In this document: piece by piece, positions 1-9,241 of the stretch
Position numbering within the stretch: position 1 is the first letter of the stretch
Layout: the number at the start of each line of letters is the position of its first letter
Assembly (NCBI GenBank): GCA_023052935.1
Contig: CM041292.1
Span: forward strand, 96,401,237 to 96,465,236
Reading direction: 5' to 3'
DNA length: 64,000 nt
From: Piezodorus guildinii
Lineage: Eukaryota > Arthropoda > Insecta > Hemiptera > Pentatomidae
Position numbers and translations under genes: made by a program
Notes under the pieces: model-generated
What the model was told of the DNA's origin: nothing
What the model saw: the letters and a program-made list of their open reading frames with translations, nothing else
Database searches by the model: none

Positions 1-43
1 CTTTTCCAAGTCAAATTCAACCTTTTCCATTTCAAATTCAACC
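1..43 (-). repeat. 21-bp minisatellite at the left end of the foldback element
   Basis: Two units of the 21-bp repeat of 4046-4195 appear here in reverse complement, the inner one degenerate. The array runs off the window start, so its copy number is unknown. Confidence 0.8.
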
Positions 44-280
44 TGTTTCGATTTCAATAAATTAATAAAAATCAAATTAACATGGTTTTATGTTTTAATG
101 GTTATTTTAATTACACCTTATGTTTTTAACCCTTGAGGCTTGTTAAATGTTCCCAGGGCCCTTTCTACATATAATTAGTCACGAATATAATAATAAGTAT
201 AAGCAATACTTTAATTTTAAAACATTTGCGATTCAAGGTCAGGTAGTCGGATTAACGGGGTTCGTTTTATTTTAGTTTTA

Positions 281-1527
281 TCGGGCTGATGCGAAATTAA
301 TGCAGGTTTCCTCTATTGCAATATCTTAATTCCAATTGTGTAAACAAAGCTAATCCTAACATTGATCATTATTATACCAAAAGAAACCTTATCTAATACC
401 CTCTCTTTCACCATGAATTTGTTTAGTAAAATCGTTTTGTTCAGTGTGTTCAAAGGTCTTGAATCGGAAATGTCAAAGTGCGATTTTCGTCAAATTTATT
501 TTTACGAATTTAAATTAGGGCGCAGCGCTGCGCAAACGGCTCGTAATATTAATGAAGTGTGGGGTCAGGGGGCTATTAATGAGTGCACGGTGCAGCGTTG
601 GTTCCAGAAGTTTCGCAGAGGAGATTTCGACCTCCTAGACAAGGAAGGTCGGGGCCGTCATCTTGCTCTGGACAACGACCAGCTGAGGTCAAAAGTGGAA
701 GAAGACCCAACCAAAACCACACGAGAAATGGCGGCGGAACTCGGTGTGAACCAATCCACAGTTGTACGCCACTTGGAAGCAATTGGTAAGGTAAAAAAGT
801 TGGCCAAGTGGGTGCCACACCAATTAAACGACCACCAAAAAAATCGCCGCTTTGAAATCTGCTCCATGCTTGTGACGTGCGACGAAAAATGGATCTTATA
901 CGACAACAGAAGGCGTTCTAGCCAATGGCTGGGCAAAGATGAACAACCAAAACCTTTCCCGAAGCCCAACCTGCACCCAAAAAAGGTTATGGTCACAGTT
1001 TGGTGGTATAATGCTGGTGTTATTCACTACAGCTTTCTCAATCGAGGTGAGACTATAACTGCTGACAAGTACTGTCAAGAAATTGACAGCATGAATCAAA
1101 AATTGCAACGTCTTTGCCCAGCATTGATGAATCGGAAGGGGCCGATCCTGCTCCACGATAACGCCAGACCACACGTTGCACAACCAACGCTTCGACGACT
1201 GCACGAGTTGGGCTACGAAGTTCTCCAACATCCGCCTTATTCACCTGACCTCTCTCCTACAGACTTCCACTTTTTCAGGCATCTGGACAACTTTTTGAGG
1301 GAGAAAAATTTTCAAAACCAGGACGACATTGAAAATTCTTTTCGTGATTTCATTGAGTCCAGGGATTCGGATTTTTTTTCTGGTGGAATAAGAAAGCTTG
1401 TTGAACGTTGGCAAAAGTGCATTGATTCAGATGGAAATTATTTTGATTAAATATATATGGTTAAAGTAAAGATATGGCGTATTTACAATACCTACTAAAA
1501 ACCTGCATTAATTTTGCATCAACCCAA
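281..1527 (+). mobile_element. Mariner element inserted in the foldback left arm
   Basis: The ends are inverted repeats of about 27 bp. The left begins TCGGGCTGATGCGAAATTAA, and the right, read in reverse, begins TTGGGTTGATGCAAAATTAA. Each is bordered by TA (279-280 and 1528-1529), the mariner target. The uninterrupted right arm of the foldback element (3800-3850) gives the empty site, so the insertion point is exact to within a couple of bases. The 1247-bp length is normal for mariner. Confidence 0.9.
470..1450 (+). CDS. Mariner transposase, uninterrupted frame with an internal in-frame deletion
   Basis: This is a DDE/D cut-and-paste transposase. The frame is open from 362, but the family-typical start is the ATG at 470 (protein beginning MSKCDFRQIYFYEF), giving about 326 residues. 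An N-terminal pair of helix-turn-helix regions (FKLGRSAAQTARNI, and NQSTVVRHLEAIG near residue 105) is followed by the linker WVPHQLNDHQKNRR. The three catalytic aspartates are present in CDEKWI, LHDNARPH and SPDLSPTD, with 34 residues between the last two, which is the DD34D mariner signature. The segment between RRFEICS and TCDEKW is about 16 residues shorter than usual, so activity is doubtful although no stop interrupts the frame. The C-terminus ends SDGNYFD, as is common in the family. Confidence 0.85.
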   Translation: MSKCDFRQIYFYEFKLGRSAAQTARNINEVWGQGAINECTVQRWFQKFRRGDFDLLDKEGRGRHLALDNDQLRSKVEEDPTKTTREMAAELGVNQSTVVRHLEAIGKVKKLAKWVPHQLNDHQKNRRFEICSMLVTCDEKWILYDNRRRSSQWLGKDEQPKPFPKPNLHPKKVMVTVWWYNAGVIHYSFLNRGETITADKYCQEIDSMNQKLQRLCPALMNRKGPILLHDNARPHVAQPTLRRLHELGYEVLQHPPYSPDLSPTDFHFFRHLDNFLREKNFQNQDDIENSFRDFIESRDSDFFSGGIRKLVERWQKCIDSDGNYFD

Positions 1528-1552
1528 TATAATCGCGGGCGAAAATATTATC

Positions 1553-2225
1553 AATAGAGGTTTATTTTAACTTTTTCGTATTTATTGGATAGTAGGCTCA
1601 GCAGATGCGTTCTCAAAGGTTCGTTACCAATTATACTATTAATTTTAAACGCGCTCGCTCAAATATGGGTTTATTATAACTTTTTCGTATTTATTGGATA
1701 CAAGGCTCAGTAGCTGCATTCCCAAAGGTTCGTTACCGATTACACTATTAATTTTAATCGCGCTAACTCAAATATGGGTTTATTATAACTTTTTCGTATT
1801 TATTGGATAGTAGGCTCAGTAGATGCGTTCCCAAAAGTTCGTTACCAATTATACTATTAATTTTAATCGCGCTCGCTCAAATATGGGTTTATTATAACTT
1901 TTTCGTATTTATTGGATACAAGGCTCAGTAGCTGCGTTCCCAAAGGTTCGTTACCGATTATACTATTAATTTTAATCGCGCTCGCTTAAATATGGGTTTA
2001 TTATAACTTTTTCGTATTTATTGGATACAAGGCTCAGTAGCTGCGTTCCCAAAGGTTCGTTACCGATTATACTGTTAATTTTAATCGCGCTCGCTTAAAT
2101 ATGGGTTTATTATGACTTTTTCGTATTTATTGGAAACTAGGCTCAGTAGCTGCGTTTCCAAAGGTTTGTTACCGATTAAACTATTAATTTTTTAGCTCGC
2201 TCAAATATGGGATTATTATAACTTT
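1553..2225 (+). repeat. Left-arm array of 109-bp tandem units, about six copies
   Basis: The word AAATATGGG recurs at 1661, 1770, 1879, 1988, 2097 and 2203, a period of 109 bp until the last, shortened unit. Each unit carries TTTTTCGTATTTATTGGA, GGCTCAGTAG and GGTTCGTTACC. It is the reverse complement of the array at 2470-3805. Confidence 0.92.
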
Positions 2226-2469
2226 GTGTTTCTTTTCTATGCTATTTTCTGTATTTGTGTTTTGGGGGGTTTTGTGTGTGAATGTGTTAATGTTTTTTTA
2301 GTCAGTTAGTCTAATATATTTTTATTTCGTGTTTTTGATAACTTTTCATCATTTGGGTTACCGCTAATCCTTTTTATCAGGACAGTAAGTTATTATTTTG
2401 GTTAATATTTTGGAGTTTGATAATAATCAGCTAAACAGAACGATTTTATACGTTCATTTTTATTTCATA
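2226..2469. other. Non-palindromic centre of the foldback element
   Basis: A T-rich spacer of about 240 bp between the two arms, with a GT-rich patch at 2260-2290. No reading frame or motif is recognised. Confidence 0.6.
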
Positions 2470-3805
2470 AAAATCTACTTGAGTTAGCGCAATTAAAATT
2501 AATAGTATAATCTGTAACGAATCCTTGATTACGCAGCGACTGAGCCTAGTATGCAGTAAATACGAACAAGTTAAAATAAACCTCTTCTTGAGCGAGCGCG
2601 ATTAAAATAAATTGAATAATCGGGATAGAACCCCCCGCAACGCAGCAACTGGGCCTAATAGCGAATAAATACGAAACAGTTATAATAAACCCATATTTGA
2701 GTGAGCCCACGAACAATTGATAGAATGGTCGGGATAGAACCCCCCCCCCCCGCCCCGTAACGCAGCTACTGAGCCTAGTATCCAATAAATACGAAAAAGT
2801 TATAATAAACCCATATTTGAGCGAGCGCGATTAAAATTAATATTATAATCGGTAACGAACCATTAGAAACGCCGCTACTGAGCCTAGTATTCAATAAATA
2901 CTAAAAAGTTATAATAAACCCATATTTGAGCGAGCGAGATTAAAATTAATAATGTAATCGGTAACGAACCTTTGGGAACGCAGCTACTGAGTCTAATATC
3001 CAATAAATACCAAAAAGTTAGAATAAACCCATATTTGAGCGAGCGCGATTAAAATTAATATTATAATCGGTAACGAACCTTTGGGAACGCAGCTACTGAG
3101 CCTAGTATCCAATAAATATGAAAAAGATATAATAAACCCATATTTGAGAGAGCGCGATTAAAATTAAAAGTGTAATCGGTAACGAACCTTTGGGAATGCA
3201 GCTACTGAGCCTAGTTTCCAATAAATACGAAAAAGATATAATAAACCCATATTTGAGAGAGCGCGATTAAAATTAAAAGTGTAATCGGTAACGAACCTTT
3301 GGGAACGCAGCTACTGAGCCTAGTATCCAATAAATACGAAAAAGATATAATAAACCCATATTTGAGAGAGCGCGATTAAAATTAAAAGTGTAATCGGTAA
3401 CGAACCTTTGGGAATGCAGCTACTGAGCCTAGTATCCAATAAATACGAAAAAGATATAATAAACCCATATTTGAGAGAGCGCGATTAAAATTAAAAGTGT
3501 AATCGGTAACGAACCTTTGGGAATGCAGCTACTGAGCCTAGTTTCCAATAAATACGAAAAAGTCATAATAAACCCATATTTAAGCGAGCGCGATTAAAAT
3601 TAATAGTGTAATCGGTAACGAAAATTTGGGAACGCAGCTACTGAGTCTAATATCCAATAAATACGAAAAAGTTATAATAAACCCATATTTGAGCGAGCGC
3701 GGTTAAAATTAATAGTGTAATCGGTAACGAACCTTTGGGAACGCAGCTACTGAGCCTACTATCCAATAATTACGAAAAAGTTAAAATAAACCTCTATTGA
3801 TAATA
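2470..3805 (-). repeat. Right-arm array of 109-bp tandem units, about eleven copies
   Basis: The word CCCATATTT recurs at 2690, 2810, 2919, 3028, 3137, 3246, 3355, 3464, 3573 and 3682, almost all 109 bp apart. The four units from 3137 to 3572 share private variants (GAGAGAGCGCG, AAAAGTGTAATCGG), which indicates recent local amplification. Units near 2620 and 2740 carry cytosine runs of 6 to 13 not seen in the others. Confidence 0.93.
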
Positions 3806-4045
3806 TTTTTGCCCGGGATTATAAAACTATAATAAAACGAACCCCCGCTAATCCGACTACCAGACCTTGTATCGAAAATGTCTAAAAATTAAAGTATCGG
3901 TTATACTTATTATTATAATCGTGACCAATTATATGTAAAGAGGCCCCTGGGATCATTTAACAAGCCACAGGGTTAAAAACATAATGTGTAATTAAAATAA
4001 CCATAAAATCATGTTAATTTGATTTTTATTATTTTATTTAAATCG

Positions 4046-4195
4046 AAAAAGGTTGAATTTGAAATGGAAAAGGTTGAATTCGACTTGGAAAAGGTTGAAT
4101 TTGACTTGGAAAAGGTTGAATTTGACTTGGAAAAGGTTGAATTTGACTTGGAAAAGGTTGAATTTGACTTGGAAAAGGTTGAATTTGACTTGGAA
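4046..4195 (+). repeat. 21-bp minisatellite at the right end of the foldback element, seven units
   Basis: Seven near-identical units (AAAAGGTTGAATTTGACTTG plus one G). Because 21 is divisible by three and no frame contains a stop, open frames appear on both strands here; they are repeat artefacts. Confidence 0.92.
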
Positions 4196-4364
4196 ATGCT
4201 ATATATTAAACTTAAGCATTTCACGATGAACTGAGCCGTAATAACTATAACACCTTCAGTCCAACACTTAAATATCGTTCAGACAATAATAATAGTATTT
4301 TATTAATTTAATTTCTAGTTCATACTACATGCCTAAATACAGTCAACCTGCTTGATTTTAAAAA

Positions 4365-5062
4365 TTAAAATGATACAACTTATTTTCTGAATAAACTTGA
4401 CCATTAAATACAGAAATATAAGACCCCAAATCCACAAAACAAAAAACAACTTACTTAAACACGTTTGGACAAACGTCTCGCAGATAACTGGTTATACCAA
4501 ACGTTTTGATTCAAAACAATGACCACGAATCTGCCTGGGCGATGTCAGGTACTCGTTGAAGATCTCTGTAATAATTAAACTTGGATAGTTAAAATTTAGT
4601 ACTACCACTGTAGTATTGTCCGATTAACTACAGTAGTATAAATTCAAATAAACAAACACGAACTATAGATATTAAAATATTAAATCTACTCTGCTAATCT
4701 CAACAAGTAGATCACTACTGGGGAAGAGAGGTACAGCTGTATAACATCATACTAAAGTTTGGTATGCCATCATTAAGAAGGACAGTGGCGTAACAAAGGA
4801 TGGCTGCTTCAAGGAGCAAGCTTTTTCCCCCCGCCTCTCAGCCTTCTCCAGAAAACATATGCATTTTCTTTTTTATTACGTAATAACCTTACCTCAAAGC
4901 ATTTCTAAACATACTACATGAATTTAATTACATTCACTTAAAAAAATAAGCAAGTCTTAAAAACAATCATCTGATGGAAATTTATTCCAATTTTTCGTTC
5001 TACATTCCTTACGAACGGTGATGAGGACCTTATAGTTTTCGACTCTTAACCAAACTAACCAT
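4365..5062 (+). repeat. Dispersed repeat of about 700 bp, copy 1
   Basis: This aligns along its length with 33157-33855, including blocks such as GACCCCAAATCCACAAAAC and GGACAGTGGCGTAACAAAG. A degenerate SINE-A tail (about 4530-4655) lies in the middle of both copies, so it was inserted before the repeat spread. No coding capacity or terminal structure is visible. Confidence 0.75.
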
Positions 5063-5425
5063 TTCCACCATTAAAGTCTCCCATATTTTAAAGATGTCGT
5101 TAGTCTTCCAGGAACTAAGCACCAATTTTATTTTCCAGTCCCAAAGGACAACAAATTGTTTGTTCTATTTGCCTTACAATCAGTATTCCTCCATCCTCTT
5201 AATATATCCCTCCCCCCACTCCTCAGGTTGGTTGGTTTGGTTTAGAGGCTTAAAACCAGAAAGTGGCCATCAACGCTTTTAAAGTCCTCTCCTATGACCT
5301 TTACGCATCTGCTGTCCTTTCCTTTCTCGCTTGGGATCCTTTCATTCTCAGCACTTTTATACGTGACACCTCTCTCAAAAGTATCTTTTTCTTTCATATT
5401 TTACTTTCATACTTCTACTTTACTT

Positions 5426-6616
5426 AAGCCAGCAAAAAATGGAGACAAACCAGAACATTACCGCCCGGTATGTTTGCTGCCACATTTAGGAAAAATTTTC
5501 GAAAAAGTAATTATCAACTACTTAAGAGATTTCTGCACGGATCACGACACTATTCCTCCCGAGCAAACAGGGTTCCAATCTCAGTTAAGTACTGAGCATC
5601 CACTGATAAGGCTACAAGCGGACGTTACAAGAAATCTAAGAAATAATCTGGCCACAGCAATGATTTCTATGGATTGTTCTAAAGCCTTTGACTCTGTGTC
5701 GCATGGATCGCTATGTCAACAACTCATGACCTTAGACTGTCCGGAGCAACTTTTCTCAATCATAAAGTCATTTCTTATGAAGAGGGATGTCTCGGTCAAG
5801 GTGGGAAACAGTTTATCCAAGCCCATAAAAGTGAATCGTGGGGTTCCCCAAGGTGCCGTCCTCTCTCCCATTTTATTTAACTTGTACACGGCTCGCGTAG
5901 TAGGAGAAAACTACGACCATTGCAAAGTAATGGCGTACGCTGATGACATTGCCATTTATAGTTCAAGTACTAACTCATCCAAGGCAATGGCGTATGCTGA
6001 AACCACTGCAAACAAAATAGTGGAAAAGCTCCGATTTTTAAATATAATCGCAAATCCTGAGAAAACGGATGGTATAATTTTTTCTTTCCAAAAAAATAAA
6101 AAGAAATTACCTAAAAAGTTTACGATAGAAAATGTAAATAAATCCATTTCCAGGACAATATTATACCTAGGAATCAAATTTGACCGACACTTGACTTTTG
6201 CAGGTCACTTTAGAAAAAAACTAAATCAGGTTAGAAACAAGTCGTACAGACTAGCCCATCTCCTCACTTCGCCACACTTAAGTTTGCGACTGAAAATCAT
6301 TATTTACAGCAGCTTCATCCGGCCAGCTCTGCTGTACGGTGCTCCTATGTTTCCTCATATCACACAGCACACAGCGAAGAAATTGCAGCAATTTCAAAAT
6401 GGGGTGGTCAAAAAAATATGCAGAAGCACTTCACTCTGGAGGGAAAAAACTCTCAATGTCCATAAAATTTTGAACATCCCAACTGTGCAAGAGTTTATGA
6501 AGCGACGTCAGGTCAAGTTTTTTGAAACAACAAAACGAATTGCGAATCCGCTAGTTTCTAGCCTAATACCTCCACCAGCCCCAAAACGGTGGCAAAATGC
6601 TGTTGTATCTGATTAA
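5426..6616 (+). pseudogene. Reverse transcriptase C-terminal part of a jockey-like LINE
   Basis: The open frame begins at 5294, but its first 44 residues are unrelated flanking DNA. Homology starts near NGDKPEHYRP. Reverse transcriptase motifs appear in order: YRPVCLLPHLGKIFEKVI (finger), SMDCSKAFDSVSH (motif A aspartate), GVPQGAVLSPILFNLY (motif B) and the catalytic MAYADDIAIY (motif C). A thumb region follows (YLGIKFDRHLTF, FIRPALLYGAP). The endonuclease, the ORF1 product and the N-terminal part of the polymerase are missing. About 395 residues remain without a stop, so the insertion is fairly young but dead on arrival through truncation. Confidence 0.85.
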
Positions 6617-6836
6617 GTTATTTTAGAATAAGATAGGCTTAAGAGGTAATTTTAAGGACACCAAACAGCCAGAAGCGAGCCCCGTCGCAGATATATTTCA
6701 TTTTGAAAATAATTTTAAAACTTTGAAGAACTCCGCAATTCCTTAAAATGTATGCAGGTTATAGAAAAAGGAATAATTTAGTAACGAAAACGATTAATTA
6801 AGAATTTTAAATTAAGGGAAAAAAAAAAAAAAAAAT
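5426..6836 (+). mobile_element. 5'-truncated jockey-like non-LTR retrotransposon
   Basis: It starts inside the reverse transcriptase domain and ends in a poly(A) run at about 6819-6835. TTTACTT occurs just before the start (5419-5425) and just after the tail (6837-6843) and may be the target duplication. 5' truncation with a poly(A) tail is the usual product of target-primed reverse transcription. Confidence 0.85.
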
Positions 6837-6843
6837 TTTACTT

Positions 6844-7051
6844 CCAAGGTTATAAATATTCCCCGCCCATTAACTTGGCATGGCATCATCAAACGTTTAC
6901 CGGATCCGTTAATATAAATTTTTGGCCAAAAATAACGTTGAATGAGTAGGTACTTTCAATTCGTTACATTTGGTGTGCATGTGTGGTTGTGAGTCGTTCG
7001 ACGCCAAATTGCATCACGCCATCAGTTCAGCTCAGTTTCGTTCGTTACGCG
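6844..7051. other. Unassigned flank of the LTR element
   Basis: No gene is recognised. The last 100 bp are more GC-rich than the surroundings and continue, across the LTR element, into 14640-14700. The insertion therefore split one originally continuous unit. Confidence 0.4.
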
Positions 7052-7504
7052 AATTAACAGACGACTAATATTATTAACGTTTATGATAAAACTTTATGTC
7101 TTATCTAACGTATTTTTGTAGCTTAAACAATTGTCTATTGTTAACTAATAAGAAAGGTCCCCTAACCATCCCTTTTCTCAGGGTCAGGTCACATTCTAAA
7201 GTCATAAAGTTACCGCTGAATTGTCACAGAAGTGACAGAACTTGGATGTTTATGTTTCCGGTCCTATTCATGCTGTCCACTTGCATTTTAGTTTCGATCT
7301 AGATCAGAGAGCCCCTGGCCACCACATGTTAGACCACACCGAAGTATTAACTCCCCTCCTTCCTTCAAAATCCTATTTATACCCAAAGTAAATCCACACA
7401 AATTCATTCCCTCTTGGTGAGTCTCAAGGTAGACTTCACACATGTAATATTTGAAGAAGAATAAAGACTATTTCTAAGCATATACTGTTGTGAGTTCGTT
7501 AATT
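7052..7504 (+). repeat. 5' LTR
   Basis: 453 bp with inverted ends AATTAAC/GTTAATT. It contains a TATA-like CCTATTTATACCC near 7372 and an AATAAA at 7460-7465, as expected for the U3-R boundary. It reads as identical to 14187-14639. Confidence 0.93.
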
Positions 7505-7523
7505 CGCGCCCGAAATAGGAACA
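7505..7523 (+). promoter_or_regulatory. Primer-binding site
   Basis: The bases CGCGCCCGAAATAGGAAC directly after the LTR resemble the complement of the 3' end of a lysine tRNA (GGCGCCCGAACAGGGAC type) with a few mismatches. The match is approximate and based on remembered primer sites. Confidence 0.55.
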
Positions 7524-7866
7524 GCAAGCATAGAAGACTCACTATTCCTAGGTATCTTCTCATCTTCGCTGTTTTGAACCGAACGACACTGAAGAACTTA
7601 GACTGGCAACCCCACTCATCCGAGGTATTTGTCTTTCTACGAGGTTGTCCTACTGATCCCAGATTAACAACATGTCTTCAGCAACCAGCTTAAGAAGTCA
7701 CTCATCCGAGGTATTCTAAAACTGGTGTCTACCCTCTTGGTCCACTGATCACCAGGTGCTGAGCGAGGAAGACAGCGAACAACTCAGTAAGCTTAGAATT
7801 AGATCTTATTTTATATTTATGTATTTGTATAATTTCTATTAAATTAATTTTAAAATTTCCATCATT
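7524..7866 (+). other. Leader of the LTR retrotransposon
   Basis: Untranslated stretch between the primer site and gag. A 17-bp direct repeat, CACTCATCCGAGGTATT, occurs near 7614 and 7697. No other feature is recognised. Confidence 0.5.
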
Positions 7867-9241
7867 ATGGAATCATTTTTTATTAGAAAAAGAACTATGC
7901 AATAATATCCCATTTTTCAATGGTGAATTAAGTAAAGTAGGGAAATTCATAAATAGCATAGTTCAATTAAAAAATAAATATTGTTTACAAAACAATGCTT
8001 ATAAGGAATACAATGAAAAAATAATATTAAATAAAACATTAGCTCGTCTAAAAGAGGGAGCAAAATATATAAAATTAATTTATTACTATCGGACTATCGA
8101 TGAGTTATTAGATTGTCTAAAAGAATTATATAGTCATAATAAGTCAATTGAACAATTGACTATAGATTTATATAATACAAAAATAATAGAATCGGAACAC
8201 CCGTTGGATTTTATTAAAAGATTAGAAAAAATAAAAAATATAATTATTCTTCGTTACCACATAGATAATATTCACAACAAAGAAATGTGGATCGCCACAT
8301 TAGAGTGCCGAACTCTTTATCATTTTTATGCAAGCATGCCCTTAAATGTAAGGATTAACTTAATGGGTAAATCTGAGACATTAAACAACTTAGAAGATTT
8401 AAAAATTTTGTTGCAAAATGAAAATCAACTTCTGTTTGAAAACTCAGTTTCATTAGGATCCATACATAGAGATAACAAGGGGATAAATCCAAATCATATT
8501 TATAAAAATAATAATTCAAATTTTAAAAAGCCTACCGATTTTCGAAACCAATATCATCAACAAAATAACTATACAATCCCAAACCATGTAGAATATTTCC
8601 CTAAAAACCAAGAAAATATTCTTTACGAAAAATCCTCCCGCATTCAAAGCAATTACCAGAAACTCAAAATAGATAATCCGCAACCACAAATTTCAAATTT
8701 CAATGCGGTATCCAAATGCCACCAACCGACATTAAAAATAAAGTCTTCTAACGAAGAAGATCCAAAAGATAGGAGAATTCGAGAATTGGAAAAACTAATT
8801 CAAGAATTGTCCGAATCTAAAAACTTGTTAGAGCTCGATCCAGATAATAATGAAATAGAATACAGCAGATTTTTTAACCCCGATAATCCTAACGGCGATA
8901 AGAAATTGCTTAATAACGAAAGTATTGAAATGAAATCTAATGATATTAATATTAAAATTGATAATCATGAAGATAGACTAGTAAAAGAAATTTCCATAAA
9001 TATTAAACACGGGTTGGAAAATGAAAAATGTGTTAAAAACGATAACGGAGTAAATTATAAAAAAATAACTGAGGATATTAGATCAACAAATATTGATGTA
9101 GAAGATTTTTTGCAAGACGTTTTCTTTTACACTGATATTAATAATGAGTCGATCACTGAAAACAATATCGATGTATTAAATGTTTCTAGGAAGTCACTGC
9201 TCCAAGTTAAACATTTAAAAATACTAAATAAAGAACTTTAG
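7867..9241 (+). pseudogene. gag-like frame of the LTR retrotransposon, probably one early frameshift
   Basis: The frame is open from about 7884 to 9241, roughly 450 codons. A plausible ATG at 7867 lies in another frame just upstream of a run of six T, so a one-base indel there may separate the start from the body. The TTG at 8156 is internal. The early part (LEKELCNNIPFFNGEL) has the look of capsid domains of insect gypsy-group elements. The middle is rich in Asn, Gln and Lys, and a charged helix (RRIRELEKLIQELSESKN) could form a coiled coil. No CCHC knuckle is seen, which fits the errantivirus type. The assignment rests on position after the primer site and general character, not on a firm motif. 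The last third could derive from another gene of the element. Confidence 0.6.

Larger units (their letters stand above)
1..4200. mobile_element. Large palindromic foldback-like element, left end outside the window
   Basis: The left part (1-2225, minus an inserted mariner) and the right part (2470-4195) are reverse complements of each other in the same order. From outside in, each has a 21-bp minisatellite, a unique stretch of roughly 250 bp (44-280 and 3800-4045), and an array of 109-bp tandem units. A non-palindromic centre lies at 2226-2460. The arms differ mostly in unit number, about 6 on the left and about 11 on the right. This architecture matches foldback or Galileo-type elements, whose long inverted repeats contain subrepeats. 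No transposase of its own is visible, so it looks non-autonomous. The outer left boundary and target duplication cannot be seen. Confidence 0.75.

Noticed and set aside
2546..2785. 79-codon minus-strand frame
   Set aside because: It runs through two 109-bp repeat units and a cytosine run; no domain.
1553..3805. Regular repeats suggesting a CRISPR-like array
   Set aside because: The units are contiguous 109-bp tandem repeats without spacers, in a eukaryotic transposon.
4009..4234. Overlapping 71-codon frames on both strands with repeated KVEFDLE or SKSNSTF
   Set aside because: They come from the 21-bp minisatellite, whose period is a multiple of three and lacks stops; not genes.
5294..5425. 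N-terminal extension of the LINE reverse transcriptase frame
   Set aside because: Unrelated flanking DNA that happens to be in frame upstream of the truncated element.
7096..7302. 68-codon frame repeated identically at 14231-14437
   Set aside because: It lies inside the two LTRs and is identical because the LTRs are; no sign of translation.
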